Below the pieces are notes generated by a model. The model was not told the DNA's origin and made no database searches. It was given only the letters and a program-made list of their open reading frames with translations. DNA of 64,000 bases from positions 1 to 64,000 of the forward strand of contig DXAA01000003.1 in the NCBI GenBank assembly GCA_019117285.1. Reading direction: 5' to 3'. This document shows, in pieces, positions 41,710 to 52,510 of the stretch. The position numbers and the translations under genes are program-made. The DNA comes from Candidatus Limosilactobacillus intestinigallinarum. GTDB taxonomy: Bacteria > Bacillota > Bacilli > Lactobacillales > Lactobacillaceae. Within the stretch, counting starts at the first letter, position 1, and the number at the start of each line of letters is the position of its first letter.

Positions 41710-42903
41710 TGGTTCGCCAACTTCCAGCTGGGCCTTGTTCTGGCGAATACTGATGTTAATGATGATGCCCACCGTTGCCGAGAGCACCAGCATACTGGAC
41801 CCCCCATAACTGATGAAGGGGAAGGTCACCCCGGTAATCGGCAGCAGGCCCAGGACCCCACCAATATTGAAGAAGGTTTCAATCGTAAAGAAGGTCGCTG
41901 ACCCATAGCAGATCAGGCTCTGATACAGGGAGTCGCTCTTGACCCCCAGCTGGATCATTCGACAGATCAGCACCAGCAGGAGAACCAGAATCACTGTCAC
42001 GCCGACCAGACCGAGTTCCTCGCTGGTGATCGCCATGATGAAGTCGGTGTTGGGCTCGGGAAGGTAACCCATCTTTTGGACACTGTTCCCCAGGCCGACG
42101 CCGAAAATACCGCCGTTGCTGATGGCGTAGTAAGAGTTGACCAGCTGGCTACCGGACCCGCTGGCGTTGCCGAACGGGTTCATGAAGGCAATAAAACGCT
42201 GCATCCGGTAGCCACCGTGTACCCACCCGTTGATGATGGCCAGCTGAAGGCCAAAGTAGATCAACATCGGGAAACCGATCACCGCCGTAATCGCCTTCCC
42301 CCAGCGAATATCGCAGGCGAGAATCATCACGGCAATAATGCAGAAGTTGATGGCAAAGCCCCCCGTATCTGGCTGGATAAAGATCAGGCCAAGGTAGACA
42401 AAGGCAAGCAGCAGCGGTCCGTGGGACGACTTGGAGAGCAGAAAGTGCTGTCCCTTCTGCCGGGCCCGAGCCATCCGGTCAGCCAGGTAGAGAATGAAGT
42501 AGAGCTTACAGAACTCCACCGGCTGGATATTGATGGGACCCAGATTCAGCCACCCCTTGGCCCCGTTGACCGCCTTACCAACGACCAGGACCACGCCCAG
42601 CAGGAGCCCCATCCCGATCGTCGAGTATTCAAGAAAACGCCGTCGTCGGTAGTGCTCCAACGGGTAATTGGCACAGAACAGGAGGACCATGATCCCCATG
42701 ACAACATAAATGCTCTGCTTGACCAGGTAGGCCTGGGGGGTCCCACCGTTTTGCATCTCGATTGCGGCACTCGATGAGTAGACCATCACGATTCCGATCA
42801 GGCAGAGGATCAGGTAGGGCACCATCAGATAATAGTCCCAGAAATGAAAGTTTTGTTTAATTGTGGCCAGCCCACGATGGGGCCGGAGCTTAATCTTTTT
42901 CAC
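41674..42903 (-). CDS. ftsW: Cell-division peptidoglycan polymerase FtsW
   Basis: The 409-residue SEDS protein has about ten membrane helices with VYSSSAAIEM, AKGWLNLGPINIQPVE, the large periplasmic-loop signature NPFGNASGSGSQLVNSYYAI, GLGNSVQKMGYLPEPNTDFI and the closing PFISYGGSSM. It polymerises septal glycan with its cognate PBP. GTG 42903 follows AGGTG by seven bases. Placed next to typA as in Bacillus (ylaO). Downstream lies the TnpB insertion. Confidence 0.95.
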   Translation of the reverse strand: MKKIKLRPHRGLATIKQNFHFWDYYLMVPYLILCLIGIVMVYSSSAAIEMQNGGTPQAYLVKQSIYVVMGIMVLLFCANYPLEHYRRRRFLEYSTIGMGLLLGVVLVVGKAVNGAKGWLNLGPINIQPVEFCKLYFILYLADRMARARQKGQHFLLSKSSHGPLLLAFVYLGLIFIQPDTGGFAINFCIIAVMILACDIRWGKAITAVIGFPMLIYFGLQLAIINGWVHGGYRMQRFIAFMNPFGNASGSGSQLVNSYYAISNGGIFGVGLGNSVQKMGYLPEPNTDFIMAITSEELGLVGVTVILVLLLVLICRMIQLGVKSDSLYQSLICYGSATFFTIETFFNIGGVLGLLPITGVTFPFISYGGSSMLVLSATVGIIINISIRQNKAQLEVGEPFFENGQGNTFF

Positions 42904-42959
42904 GAAGTTACACCTGCTCAAACTAAAAGTATCTTCATCATTATAGCATCATAATGACA

Positions 42960-42996
42960 AAAACCCGAAAGGCATCGCAATGCCTTTCGGGTTTTC
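42960..42996 (-). terminator. Terminator of typA
   Basis: AAACCCGAAAGGCAT-CGC-ATGCCTTTCGGGTTTT, perfect long stem between typA and ftsW. Confidence 0.9.
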
Positions 42997-43006
42997 TTAA
43001 ACTTGT

Positions 43007-44851
43007 TTACTTACGGGAAGCAGCACGACGGCGCTTAGCTTCCTTTTCACGAGCATTCGTGTTCAGGATCTTCTTACGCAGCCGGATGTTTTCTGGCGTA
43101 ACTTCACAGTACTCGTCTTCGTTCAGGAATTCGAGTGATTCTTCAAGGGATAAGTGGGTCGGCGTCTTAATGTGGGCCATTTCATCAGAACCAGCCGCTC
43201 GGACGTTGGTCAGGTTCTTACCCTTGGTGATATTAACCGTGATGTCGTTTTCACGGCTGTTTTCACCAACGATCATCCCTTCGTAAACTTCCGTACCTGG
43301 GTCAATCAGGAGTTGACCACGACTTTCAATCCCCATCATGGCGTAGGTAGTGGCCTTACCAGCATTCATGGAAACCAGGGTACCCTTTTGACGGCCTGGG
43401 TTCCAGTTCTTGATCACTGGAGCGTACTTCTCGAAGGTGTGGCTCATGATCCCGTAACCACGGGTCTGGGTCATGAACTCAGTGGAGTAACCAATCAAAC
43501 CACGTGATGGTGCGAGGAAGATCAACCGGGTCTGGCCGTTTTCACCAGGCTCCATGTTCTTCATCTCACCCTTCCGCTTGGAGAGGCTGTCGATAACGGC
43601 ACCGGTGTATTCATCAGGCGTATCGATTTGCACCTCTTCAAATGGTTCGCACATCGTTCCATCGATTTCACGGTAGATAACTTCTGGCCGTGATACGGAC
43701 AATTCGTAACCTTCACGCCGCAGGGTTTCGATCAGGATGGACAGGTGGAGTTCACCACGACCGGAAACGGTCCATGCACCAGGGTCATCCGTGTCGTCAA
43801 CCTTGAGGGAAACGTCAGTCTGCATTTCACGCTTCAGCCGGTCTTCCAGTTGACGGGCCGTCACGAACTTACCTTCCCGACCAGCAAATGGTGAATCGTT
43901 GGTCCGGAAAGTCATCCGCAGCGTCGGTGGATCAATCCGCAGTGGGGTCAGGGCTTCTGGGTGGTCAGGGTCGGTAACCGTTTCACCGACGTTGATGTCT
44001 TCCATCCCAGAGACGGCGATCAGGTCACCAGCCTTGGCTTCCTTGATTTCCAACCGCTTCAGACCGAAGAAACCAAATAGCTTGGTAACCCGGAAGTTCT
44101 TCTTGGTCCCGTCCAGCTTCATCAGGGTAACGTTATCGCCGACCTTGATCTTACCACGGAAGACCCGACCAATCCCGATCCGGCCAACGAAATCGTTGTA
44201 GTCGAGGATGGCAACTTGGAACTGGAGTGGTTCATCAGAGTTGTCAACTGGTGCCGGAATAGTCTTGATAATGGTGTCGAACAGTGGCTTCATCGTGTGT
44301 TCCTGAGTAGAAATGTCAGAATCGTAACTGGAAGTCCCGTTCATGGCTGAGGTGTAAACCACTGGGAAGTCCAGTTGGTCTTCGTCAGCACCCAGTTCGA
44401 TGAAGAGGTCCAATACTTCGTCGACAACTTCTTCCGGACGAGCACCCTTCCGGTCAACCTTGTTGATGACCACGATTGGGGTCAGGTGTTGTTCCAGGGC
44501 CTTCTTCAGCACGAAGCGGGTCTGTGGCATGGTCCCTTCAAAGGCATCAACAACCAGCAGGACCCCGTCAACCATCTTCATAACCCGTTCAACTTCACCA
44601 CCGAAGTCGGCGTGTCCTGGGGTATCCAGGATGTTGATTTGGTACTTGCCGTACTTAACGGCCGTGTTCTTGGACAGGATAGTGATCCCACGTTCCCGTT
44701 CAATGGCGTTGGTATCCATGGCCCGGTCTTGGATGCTGAAGTGTTCTGGTAAAGTATCTGATTGCTTCAACATTTCGTTAACCAGGGTAGTCTTACCGTG
44801 GTCAACGTGGGCAATAATCGCAATGTTACGAATGTCCTCACGAGTTTTCAA
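43007..44851 (-). CDS. typA: Ribosome-associated GTPase TypA/BipA
   Basis: The 614-residue translational GTPase has G1 AHVDHGKT (14-21), the switch [16 protein letters not shown] and NKVD, an EF-Tu-like domain II and the BipA C-terminal domain [20 protein letters not shown] with a basic tail. It supports ribosome assembly and stress growth, especially in the cold. Codons are biased to GGT/GAA, typical of high expression. Synteny with ylaG of Bacillus. Confidence 0.97.
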   Translation of the reverse strand: MKTREDIRNIAIIAHVDHGKTTLVNEMLKQSDTLPEHFSIQDRAMDTNAIERERGITILSKNTAVKYGKYQINILDTPGHADFGGEVERVMKMVDGVLLVVDAFEGTMPQTRFVLKKALEQHLTPIVVINKVDRKGARPEEVVDEVLDLFIELGADEDQLDFPVVYTSAMNGTSSYDSDISTQEHTMKPLFDTIIKTIPAPVDNSDEPLQFQVAILDYNDFVGRIGIGRVFRGKIKVGDNVTLMKLDGTKKNFRVTKLFGFFGLKRLEIKEAKAGDLIAVSGMEDINVGETVTDPDHPEALTPLRIDPPTLRMTFRTNDSPFAGREGKFVTARQLEDRLKREMQTDVSLKVDDTDDPGAWTVSGRGELHLSILIETLRREGYELSVSRPEVIYREIDGTMCEPFEEVQIDTPDEYTGAVIDSLSKRKGEMKNMEPGENGQTRLIFLAPSRGLIGYSTEFMTQTRGYGIMSHTFEKYAPVIKNWNPGRQKGTLVSMNAGKATTYAMMGIESRGQLLIDPGTEVYEGMIVGENSRENDITVNITKGKNLTNVRAAGSDEMAHIKTPTHLSLEESLEFLNEDEYCEVTPENIRLRKKILNTNAREKEAKRRRAASRK

Positions 44852-44921
44852 AGCGTAATTCTTCCTTTCGTTTCAATCTGTTCATCTTAACTAGTATACA
44901 CTGGTTAGCGACTGATTTCAT

Positions 44922-44950
44922 AAAAAAACTGTGACAATCCGGTCACAGCT
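44922..44950 (-). terminator. Terminator of the suhB-like gene
   Basis: CTGTGACCGGATTGTCACAG on the minus strand followed by seven T. Confidence 0.9.
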
Positions 44951-44957
44951 TCGACAA

Positions 44958-45725
44958 CTAATCGGTGAGCTCCAGGATGTCCTGGCCCGCGCGCTTCGTT
45001 GCTACTAATACAAGATTAGATGATAGCACACTTATTCCGTCGGCGTCAATTGATTTAACGGTCAATCCCAATTCTTCGGCCAGCACCCGCCCCGCGGCCA
45101 GGTCCCACGGACGCAGGTGTGAAATGTAGGCCCCCAGTTCACCACTCAGGACGCCGATCATCTCCATTGCCGCACTACCGTACATCCGGAGGCCGCTTGC
45201 CTGCCGGGCTACCTGGGTTAGGTTGGCCACGTCATCGAGGACCAGCGAAGAGCTGATGGCAACAAGGCTATCGTGGAGGTCGGTATTAGCCGGTGGCGTC
45301 AGGCGGTGATCACCCTTAAAGACTCCCCAGCCATTACCACCATGGTAGAGCGCCTGGTTGACGGCGTCCATGATATAGCCGAGGGTCGGGTGGCCATCAA
45401 CGTAGAGGGCCAGCATGATCCCAAAGTGGTCGTGCTGCTTGACAAAGTTGAGGGTCCCATCTAGGGGGTCGACGATCCAGACGTGCCCTGCCAGGTCATC
45501 AAGTTGGCGGTCACCGTACCCCTCCTCACTCAGGATCCGACAGCCGGGGTCAATCACCCGGAGCTGGTGGTCAATTTCCTGCTCATTTTGCCGGTCAATG
45601 GTGGTCACCAGGTCACTATAACTGCTCTTGGTGGCCACCTGGTAAGAACCATCCAGATGGCGGAGGGTCTGCTGATTAACACGACGCAGCAGCCGTTGTA
45701 CTTGTAAGTCAATCTCTTCTAGCAT
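44958..45725 (-). CDS. suhB: Inositol monophosphatase family protein (SuhB/YktC-like)
   Basis: The 255-residue Mg-dependent phosphatase has LSEEGYG, the metal site WIVDPLDGTLNF and the late RPWDLAAG. The usual WDIAAG ligand Asp is kept, so it should be active on inositol-phosphate-like or NADP substrates. Its ATG overlaps the stop of the UPF0223 gene (TGATG), as in the yktB-yktC pair of Bacillus. Confidence 0.9.
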   Translation of the reverse strand: MLEEIDLQVQRLLRRVNQQTLRHLDGSYQVATKSSYSDLVTTIDRQNEQEIDHQLRVIDPGCRILSEEGYGDRQLDDLAGHVWIVDPLDGTLNFVKQHDHFGIMLALYVDGHPTLGYIMDAVNQALYHGGNGWGVFKGDHRLTPPANTDLHDSLVAISSSLVLDDVANLTQVARQASGLRMYGSAAMEMIGVLSGELGAYISHLRPWDLAAGRVLAEELGLTVKSIDADGISVLSSNLVLVATKRAGQDILELTD

Positions 45726-46012
45726 CAGCGATCGCCAGCCATCTTAATCTTCTTGGCGTCACTGTCCTGGGCGGCCTTGACCACCTGATAGAGAACGTAG
45801 CCGGAATTACGTTCGAAGTCCCGACCAATCTGCTTCTCCTCGGCTTTGGAGTTGACAATCTGCTTGAAGGCCCGGTAACGTTTCAACAGTTCCGCTCGAT
45901 TGATCCCGACCTCGTAAGCATCCTCAACTGCCCGGAGCATCGCAATCACGGTCTCCATCTCGGCAGTTGACCAACTAGGGTTCAACGGGTAAGAGTAATT
46001 TTGGCTTTGCAT
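45725..46012 (-). CDS. UPF0223 family protein
   Basis: The 95-residue protein reads YSYPLNPSWSTAEMETVIAM, VEDAYEVGINRAELLKRYRA and FKQIVNSKAEEKQIGRDFER, the pattern of UPF0223 (YktA/B of Bacillus). ATG 46012 follows AGAGGAG. Function unknown; it is translationally coupled to the phosphatase and sits between pdh and typA, a conserved order. Confidence 0.92.
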   Translation of the reverse strand: MQSQNYSYPLNPSWSTAEMETVIAMLRAVEDAYEVGINRAELLKRYRAFKQIVNSKAEEKQIGRDFERNSGYVLYQVVKAAQDSDAKKIKMAGDR

Positions 46013-46080
46013 ATGACCACTCCTCTTCAGTACTTTATTCCTATTATACAATTCCCGCTAGGCAAGCGTTACCTTTAAAA

Positions 46081-46117
46081 CCAAAAATACGTTGTCGATT
46101 ATGACAACGTACTTTGG
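46081..46117 (-). terminator. Terminator of the pdh operon
   Basis: TACGTTGTC-ATAAT-CGACAACGTA then TTTTTGG on the minus strand. Confidence 0.85.
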
Positions 46118-46143
46118 ATTTGATTAAGATGTTAGTAACTTAA

Positions 46144-47571
46144 TTAAATGTGAGTTGGGAAGCCCATTGCAATGTCAGCGGCTTCTTGAATTGGTTCATT
46201 AAGGGTTGGGTGTGGGTGAATGGTTAAGGAAACATCCTCAACATTCATACCGCAGTTGACGATTAATGACAATTCACCAGCCAGCGTACTTGCTTCTGGC
46301 CCAACAACCTCAGCACCAACAACGTTCTTCTTGTCCTTGGTGTAGGTGAAACGAACGAACCCTTCAGGCTGGTCGAGTGATACCGCACGGGCATTCCCAG
46401 CAAATGGGAACTTAGCGGTAGCAACCTCGATTCCCTTCTTCTTGGCCTCATCAGCAGTCATGCCGACTTGAGCCAATTCAGGGTCAGCGAAGCAGACGGC
46501 AGGTACCCCTACCCAATCATTGGCGGTGTTCTTACCGGCAATCGCTCCAGCAGCAGTCTTACCTTCAAAGAAGGCCTTGTGGGCCAGGGCAGGACCTGGA
46601 ACAATGTCACCAATTGCCCAGATGCCTGGTACGTTAGTCCGACCCTGCTTATCGACGATCACTTGATGGTGATCGTTGAGCTTAACACTCGTCATATCAA
46701 GGGCAAAGTTATCAGTATTTGGCTTCCGACCAACAGAAACCATGCAGTAATCTGCCTTGATACTGTTTTCCTTGCCATCAACTTCGTAGGTAACCGTAAC
46801 GGATGAGTCGTCTTGAGTGGAGTTCTTGGCCATGGCCTTGGTGATGATGTCAATGCCCTTCTTCTTCAGGTTCTTGACAACAACGCTGACCATATCCTTG
46901 TCGAAGCCACCAAGGATGCTGTCGGTACCTTCGATGATCGTTACGTGTGAACCAAGGTCAGCGTAAGCGCCAGCCAATTCAGTCCCGATGTAACCACCAC
47001 CGATGACAACCAATTCCTTAGGGATTTCTGGCAGGTTCAGGCCACCAGTTGAGTCAATAACCCGTCCTTCAAACTTGAAGTTAGGGATTTCAACTGGACG
47101 TGAACCAGTTGCCAGAATCAGGTTCTTCCAGGCAATCTTCTTACCACCGTCAAAGTCCATGAATTGCTTTGGACCTGACTTCAGAACCCGCAGTTGGTGA
47201 TCGTTGTCCATCATGGCAACCCCGTTGATGATTTCAACCTTGTGCTTCTTGAGCAGCATCTTGACACCACGGGTCATCCGGTCAACAACCTTGTGTTGCT
47301 TCCAGTCTTGAGTCTTCTTGAAGTCGATCGTTGCGTCGGTCTTGGAAATACCGTAGGTTGAAGCGTCACGGGCTTCACGAAGCCGGTGACCAGCCGCAAT
47401 TAAGGCCTTGGAAGGCACACAACCGACGTTCAGGCAGACACCACCTAAACCTGGGTCGCCCTTTTCAATCAGGGTAACCTTTTGTCCTAATTCAGAGGCA
47501 CGGATGGCGGCAACGTAACCACCAGGGCCCCCTCCGATGATAACCGTATCTTTTTGTTCAACATCAGCCAT
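46144..47571 (-). CDS. pdhD: Dihydrolipoamide dehydrogenase (E3)
   Basis: The 475-residue flavoprotein reoxidises the lipoyl arms of PdhC. It has GGGPGGYVAAIRA (FAD), the redox disulfide GVCLNVGCVPSK, a second dinucleotide fold GGGYIGTE, AIGDIVPGPALAHKA and the C-terminal HPHPTLNE His-Glu pair. Last gene of pdhABCD; its ribosome-binding site GGAGGG lies in the end of pdhC. Confidence 0.97.
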   Translation of the reverse strand: MADVEQKDTVIIGGGPGGYVAAIRASELGQKVTLIEKGDPGLGGVCLNVGCVPSKALIAAGHRLREARDASTYGISKTDATIDFKKTQDWKQHKVVDRMTRGVKMLLKKHKVEIINGVAMMDNDHQLRVLKSGPKQFMDFDGGKKIAWKNLILATGSRPVEIPNFKFEGRVIDSTGGLNLPEIPKELVVIGGGYIGTELAGAYADLGSHVTIIEGTDSILGGFDKDMVSVVVKNLKKKGIDIITKAMAKNSTQDDSSVTVTYEVDGKENSIKADYCMVSVGRKPNTDNFALDMTSVKLNDHHQVIVDKQGRTNVPGIWAIGDIVPGPALAHKAFFEGKTAAGAIAGKNTANDWVGVPAVCFADPELAQVGMTADEAKKKGIEVATAKFPFAGNARAVSLDQPEGFVRFTYTKDKKNVVGAEVVGPEASTLAGELSLIVNCGMNVEDVSLTIHPHPTLNEPIQEAADIAMGFPTHI

Positions 47572-47577
47572 ATTTAA

Positions 47578-48909
47578 TTAGCCCTCCATCATTAACAATT
47601 CAGGATCTTCAAGAAGCTTCTTCAGGTAGTTCAAAGCTTCAGTAGCTAAGGCACCATCAATCAGACGGTGATCAACAGTCAGTGATAACTTCATGTTGTG
47701 GCCAACAACGATTTCGCCTTCAGCATTAACAACTGGTTCAGTAGCAATGGTACCCATCCCGAGAATAGCAACTTCTGGTTGGTTGATGATTGGCGTGAAC
47801 CAGCCACCACGCATGGAACCAATGTTGGAGATGGTAATGCAGCCGTAATCCATGCTTTCTGGGCTAAGCTTGTTGTCTTCGGCAGCTTGTGCGTTGTCGG
47901 AGATTTCCTTAGCAATTTCAAACATGCTCTTGGAGTCAGCATTCTTGATGTTCGGGTCGTACAGACCGTGGTCAGTGCTCGTAGCAATACCAATGTTGTA
48001 GTAGTGCTTTTGAACTAATTCTTGAGTGCTGTCATCAATTGAACTGTTGAATTCTGGGTACTTCTTCATCATGGCAACGACAGCCTTAACAACGTAAGGC
48101 AGGAAGGTCAAGTGAATACCCTGGTCAGCAGCAACTGGCTTGTACTTCTTCCGGTTAGCCATGATCTTGGATACTTCGGCGTTAGCAAAGATCGTAACCA
48201 TTGGACTGATGTCTGCAGAGTCACGCATGTTCTTAGCAATGATCTTCCGCATGCTGGACAGTGGTTCACGAGTTTCAGCATCCTCACCGGCACCGGTGCA
48301 AGGCTTGATCGTGTTACCAGCCTTAGGAGCAGCTTCAGCAGTTGCAGCACCGGCAGCTGGAGCACTAGCAGCAGCACCGTTGAAGTTGTCGATATCTTCC
48401 TTCAGTACTTGACCGTGGTTACCACTTGGTTGTACCAAGGAGATGTCAACGCCCTTGTCACGAGCGTATTGACGAACTGATGGCATCGCCATAACCAGCT
48501 TGTTTGGTTCAGCCAGTGGAGCAACGCCACCCTTGGCAGGAGCAGCTGGCTTTGCTGGAGCGGCACTCTCAGCTGGAGCAGCAGATTCTTCTTCAGCTGG
48601 TGCTTCATCAGCGGAGTCATCACCGGCGTCGTCATCATCTTCGGCTTCAACGTTGGTGCTTACACCGTCCTTGCCATCATCGATTTCAACCAGGTCGTCA
48701 CCCTTTTCAACGTGATCGTCTTCCTTAGCATCCAGCTTAGTAACGGTCCCGTCAACTGGTGATACCAATTGGGTGGTTGATTTATCGGTTTGAATTTCTA
48801 CTAATGGATCATCGGCCTTGATTTGGTCGCCTTCCTTAACCAGGAATGAAGCGATGTCACCTTCGGTAAGGCCTTCACCCATTTCAGGTAGTCTGAATTT
48901 GTAAGCCAT
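47578..48909 (-). CDS. pdhC: Pyruvate dehydrogenase E2, dihydrolipoamide acetyltransferase
   Basis: The 443-residue protein has one lipoyl domain (lipoylated Lys43 in QTDKSTT), an Ala/Glu/Asp-rich hinge (about 85-130), a peripheral-subunit-binding domain ([20 protein letters not shown]) and the catalytic domain ending with DHRLIDGA. It forms the core of the complex. Lipoate is likely supplied by lplA in this window. Confidence 0.97.
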   Translation of the reverse strand: MAYKFRLPEMGEGLTEGDIASFLVKEGDQIKADDPLVEIQTDKSTTQLVSPVDGTVTKLDAKEDDHVEKGDDLVEIDDGKDGVSTNVEAEDDDDAGDDSADEAPAEEESAAPAESAAPAKPAAPAKGGVAPLAEPNKLVMAMPSVRQYARDKGVDISLVQPSGNHGQVLKEDIDNFNGAAASAPAAGAATAEAAPKAGNTIKPCTGAGEDAETREPLSSMRKIIAKNMRDSADISPMVTIFANAEVSKIMANRKKYKPVAADQGIHLTFLPYVVKAVVAMMKKYPEFNSSIDDSTQELVQKHYYNIGIATSTDHGLYDPNIKNADSKSMFEIAKEISDNAQAAEDNKLSPESMDYGCITISNIGSMRGGWFTPIINQPEVAILGMGTIATEPVVNAEGEIVVGHNMKLSLTVDHRLIDGALATEALNYLKKLLEDPELLMMEG

Positions 48910-48954
48910 ATTTATTTAACTTCCTTTCTAATTAATCGTAGCGGTTGGCTGTGA

Positions 48955-49932
48955 TTAATAGTTAACTACTTGACGAGCTGCGTCTTCGATTTCCTTTTCA
49001 CGTGGAAGCCATACGTCTTCTGCCATTGGGAATGGGTAGACAGAGTTAGGTGCGGCAACCCGGGTGATTGGAGCATCCAGGTACATGATGGCACCTTCGG
49101 AAATTGCGGAAGCAACTTGGGCACCAACACCGGCCATCTTTTGTGATTCTTGAACGACAACAACGTGGTGCGTCTTCTTTACAGATTCAAAGATGGTGTC
49201 AGTGTCAAGTGGGTAGAGTGAACGAAGGTCGATAACTTCAGCGGAGATGTTGTCCTTAGCCAGCTTCTTAGCAGCCTTAACAGCTTCTGGAACCATCCCA
49301 CCGTAGGTAACGATCGTAACGTCGTTCCCTTCTTGAACAACATTAGCCTTGTCCAACGGAACAGTGTACTTGTCGTCAGGAACTTCGCCCTTAACAGAAC
49401 GGTAGAGACGAAGGTTTTCGAGGAAGAGAACTGGGTCGTTGTTTTCGATAGCGGAAATTACCAGACCCTTGGCATCGTAAGCGGAACTTGGGGTAACAAC
49501 CCGGAGTCCTGGGATACCAACGAAGAAGTTTTCAAGGTCGTCCCCGTGGAGTTCAGCGGTGTGAGTACCACCACCGTAAGGAGTCCGGATGGTGATTGGC
49601 ATGTTCTTGGTGCCGTTGTATTGGAAACGAACACGTGACATCTGTCCGGCAATGGAGTCCATTGCTTCAAAGGTGAAGCCCATGAACTGAATTTCTGGAA
49701 CTGGACGCCAGCCAGTAGCAGCCAGACCAATTGACATCCCTAAAATACCTGATTCAGCAAGTGGGGTACTGAATACACGATCCTTGCCATACTTCGTTTG
49801 TAAGCCATTAGTAGCACGGAAGACACCACCGTTTTTACCGACATCTTCACCGAAGACCAAGGTCTTTGGATCTTCAGCCAAAGCAATGTCAATACCTTCA
49901 GTAATAGCTTTGATATATGTCTTTTTAGCCAT
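48955..49932 (-). CDS. pdhB: Pyruvate dehydrogenase E1 beta
   Basis: The 325-residue subunit shows ALAEDPKTLVFGEDVGKNGG, TPLAESGILGMSIGLA, RTPYGGGTHTAELHGDD and APITRVAAPNSVYPF, all standard for E1 beta. Two bases separate it from pdhA and AAAGGAG overlaps the pdhA end. Confidence 0.97.
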   Translation of the reverse strand: MAKKTYIKAITEGIDIALAEDPKTLVFGEDVGKNGGVFRATNGLQTKYGKDRVFSTPLAESGILGMSIGLAATGWRPVPEIQFMGFTFEAMDSIAGQMSRVRFQYNGTKNMPITIRTPYGGGTHTAELHGDDLENFFVGIPGLRVVTPSSAYDAKGLVISAIENNDPVLFLENLRLYRSVKGEVPDDKYTVPLDKANVVQEGNDVTIVTYGGMVPEAVKAAKKLAKDNISAEVIDLRSLYPLDTDTIFESVKKTHHVVVVQESQKMAGVGAQVASAISEGAIMYLDAPITRVAAPNSVYPFPMAEDVWLPREKEIEDAARQVVNY

Positions 49933-49934
49933 GA

Positions 49935-51035
49935 TTACTTCGACTCCTTTGCTTCGTACTCTTTGATTTGTTCCTTAATATCTGGGGTTGGTACTTCGAA
50001 GGTCCGCTTCAGCATGTCAGAAACCTTTTCTGGTTCAACAGAGTCAGCTTCCTTGATAGCCTTCTTGAAGTCGTCCTTGCATTCTTCGGCGTACTTCTTT
50101 TCTTCGTCTTCAGACCAGAGGCCCTTCTTAGTTAAGTACTTACGAAGCCGAATCAGTGGGTCCTTGTCGAACCAAGGCTTTTCTTCTTCCTTGGTACGGT
50201 ACCGACTAGGGTCGTCACCAGCAGAACTGTGGGCACCGAACCGGTAAGTTAAGGTTTCAATCAGAACTGGACCGTTGCCGGCAGCAGCGAATTCACGTGC
50301 TTCCTTAGCAACTTCGTAACATGCCAGTACATCCATCCCGTCGACTTGAACGCCTGGGATACCAGCAGCAACACCCTTTTGAGCAATAGTTTGTGCTTCG
50401 GTTTGAAGCTTACGTGGGTAAGAAATTGCCCAACCGTTATTTTGGATGATGAATACGGCAGGTGCTTGGAATGCGCCGGCGAAGTTCATACCTTCGTAAG
50501 TGTCACCCTGTGAAGAACCACCTTCACCAGTGTAGGCATAAGCAACGGTATCCTTTTCACCGTTCTTCTTGATACCAAGAGCGGCACCGGCCATTTCAAC
50601 CATTTGGGCACCAATGATAATTTGTGGACGAAGAGCACGAGCTTCGAACAGGTTACCCTTGAGGTGACCCTTGGACCACAGGTACATTTGAGCAACAGTA
50701 GCACCGTGTTGAATCAGTTGTGGTAAGTCACGGTAGGCAGGGCAAAGGAAGTCCTGCTTCTTGAATGCTGATGCCGTACCCATTTCGGAGGCTTCCTCAC
50801 CCCAGGTTGGAGCGTAGAAACCTAAACGACCTTGTTGTGAGAAGCTCATCGTTTGTTCGTGCAGTGCACGTTCCCAAACCATTTTCTTCATTAAGTCTAC
50901 TAATTGGTCATCAGTGAAATTAGCCATTAATTCCTTGTTAACGACGTTCCCATCATTATCAAGAATTTGAACAGGCTTTGCGTATGCAGCGCCTTCATCG
51001 GCTTTAATCTTTGCAAAGTCAACAGCATTGGCCAT
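49935..51035 (-). CDS. pdhA: Pyruvate dehydrogenase E1 alpha
   Basis: The 366-residue thiamin-diphosphate subunit has PTWGEEASEMGTASAF, the ThDP motif GEGGSSQGDTYEGMNFAGAF...NNGWAIS and the phosphorylation-loop-like TYRFGAHSSAGDDPSRYR. ATG 51035 is 10 bases after AAAGGG. First gene of the operon; two cre-like boxes surround its promoter, indicating CcpA control of pyruvate flux. Confidence 0.97.
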   Translation of the reverse strand: MANAVDFAKIKADEGAAYAKPVQILDNDGNVVNKELMANFTDDQLVDLMKKMVWERALHEQTMSFSQQGRLGFYAPTWGEEASEMGTASAFKKQDFLCPAYRDLPQLIQHGATVAQMYLWSKGHLKGNLFEARALRPQIIIGAQMVEMAGAALGIKKNGEKDTVAYAYTGEGGSSQGDTYEGMNFAGAFQAPAVFIIQNNGWAISYPRKLQTEAQTIAQKGVAAGIPGVQVDGMDVLACYEVAKEAREFAAAGNGPVLIETLTYRFGAHSSAGDDPSRYRTKEEEKPWFDKDPLIRLRKYLTKKGLWSEDEEKKYAEECKDDFKKAIKEADSVEPEKVSDMLKRTFEVPTPDIKEQIKEYEAKESK

Positions 51036-51070
51036 TATAAAACATCCCTTTCCAAATCCAATTAACATCA

Positions 51071-51135
51071 TGTAAGCGATTGCCTACTTACATTTTCTAG
51101 TATAACCGTTTTTTACCACAAAACAAGCGCTTTCA
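51071..51135 (-). promoter_or_regulatory. pdh promoter with two cre-like boxes
   Basis: On the minus strand -35 TTGTTT (51121-51126) and -10 TATACT (51099-51104) are 16 bases apart. TGAAAGCGCTTGTT (51122-51135) overlaps the -35, and plus-strand TGTAAGCGATTGCC (51071-51084) lies downstream of the start; both fit the cre pattern except near one end. Confidence 0.65.
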
Positions 51136-51290
51136 TATACTTTTTACCGAAAAAATGACTAAAAAGTGCTTGTGAAAAGGTTATTTTAAAGATTAGCGTA
51201 TTTTTTTACGAATATGGTTTATTTAATTAGCTATTTTTGGTAAGTATGATAGAATTAATAAGATAGAGCAAATTTTGGAGGCGAATATCC

Positions 51291-51860
51291 TTGTACCTTA
51301 TGAAGGACATTACTCGCGACGGCAATCCCGTTTTAAGAAAGCGAGCTGCAAAAGTTGAGTTTCCCCTCTCAAAAGAGGATCAAGAATTAGCAAAAAAAAT
51401 GATGGAATACCTGGAGGTCAGCCAGGATCCGGAACTGTGTGAAAAGTACAAGCTCCGGGCCGGGGTTGGCCTAGCCGCCCCACAAGTTGGGGTCTCCAAG
51501 CAGATGGCCGCCGTCCTGGTCCCACCGTTGGACAGTGACGACGAAGATGCCGAGCCCCTGTTCAAGGACGTCATCATCAACCCGGTGATCGTCAGCGAGT
51601 CCGTCCAGTACGGTGCGCTGACGGAGGGTGAAGGCTGCCTGTCCGTCGACAAGGACGTGCCCGGTTACGTGCCACGGCACGACCGGATCACCCTGCGCTA
51701 CCAGGACGTCAAGGGCGAGAAGCACCAGGTTCGCCTGAAGAACTACCCGGCAATCGTCTGCCAACACGAGATCGACCACCTGCACGGGGTACTGTTCTAC
51801 GACCACATCAATAAGGAACACCCATTTGAGGCCCCAGAAGGCACGATCATGATCAGCTAA
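51291..51860 (+). CDS. def: Peptide deformylase
   Basis: The 189-residue metalloenzyme removes N-formyl groups from nascent proteins. All three motifs are present: [16 protein letters not shown] (metal Cys) and QHEIDHLHG. Start is TTG 51291 nine bases after GGAGG; the next ATG would lack spacing. Size suits the Gram-positive type 2 enzyme. Divergent from pdhA. Confidence 0.96.
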   Translation: MYLMKDITRDGNPVLRKRAAKVEFPLSKEDQELAKKMMEYLEVSQDPELCEKYKLRAGVGLAAPQVGVSKQMAAVLVPPLDSDDEDAEPLFKDVIINPVIVSESVQYGALTEGEGCLSVDKDVPGYVPRHDRITLRYQDVKGEKHQVRLKNYPAIVCQHEIDHLHGVLFYDHINKEHPFEAPEGTIMIS

Positions 51861-51870
51861 AGCAGCTAAT

Positions 51871-51903
51871 AAAAAGAGCAGCCACAATGGCTGCTCTTTT
51901 TAT
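51871..51903. terminator. Bidirectional terminator
   Basis: AAAAAGAGCAGCCA-CAA-TGGCTGCTCTTTTT between def and the convergent gene. Confidence 0.9.
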
Positions 51904-52373
51904 TTATTGTCGTGATGATGGTCGAGCCGCTTCAGGTCACTGACGTATTCAACCGTCGACTCGTTCAACAGGTAGGCCACGTCAATGTGGAGAATCCCCT
52001 CGTACTGCCACCAATCGGTCACCACGAAGACGGGCTTCCCAGACCGCACCGCCGTCAGGTCGTGTTCATCAGCATAGCTGGCTAGGGCCCGGTTGAGTTC
52101 ATCGCGGTTGAATTGTTGGTTGGCCTGCTTACTGTCAAAATGGTATTCAAAGGCCAGCACGCCCTTGCCCCAGACATCGGCCACCAGTTGGGAACTCAAT
52201 GTCTGTCCCCATCCCAAAAGCTGCTGCAGACTGGCGTTAACCGCCGCATCGGTTGTCTGTTGGGCCCGGTTACGGAGCATGATCGTCGCCCGGTTGATCA
52301 AGATCCGGTGAACCGCCACATACAAGCCAATCACGATGATGATGGCAATCAGACATACCCAAAATAGTCGCAT
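51900..52373 (-). CDS. Membrane-anchored protein, unknown function
   Basis: The 157-residue protein has one N-terminal membrane helix (LFWVCLIAIIIVIGLYVAVH) and an outward or inward polar domain (GWGQTLSSQLVADVWGKGVL...). GTGGGG precedes the ATG. No family recognised. Confidence 0.65.
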   Translation of the reverse strand: MRLFWVCLIAIIIVIGLYVAVHRILINRATIMLRNRAQQTTDAAVNASLQQLLGWGQTLSSQLVADVWGKGVLAFEYHFDSKQANQQFNRDELNRALASYADEHDLTAVRSGKPVFVVTDWWQYEGILHIDVAYLLNESTVEYVSDLKRLDHHHDNK

Positions 52374-52510
52374 AGTATCGCCCCACTTAATTTTATTACT
52401 TGACTTAATAATACCATGTCGGTAAATTCTAGGACAGCATTGATTAGTTGTGCTAAAATGGATAGAGTAATTACAGTAAACAATATCTTTAATTAAGGAG
52501 TTTTTACAGT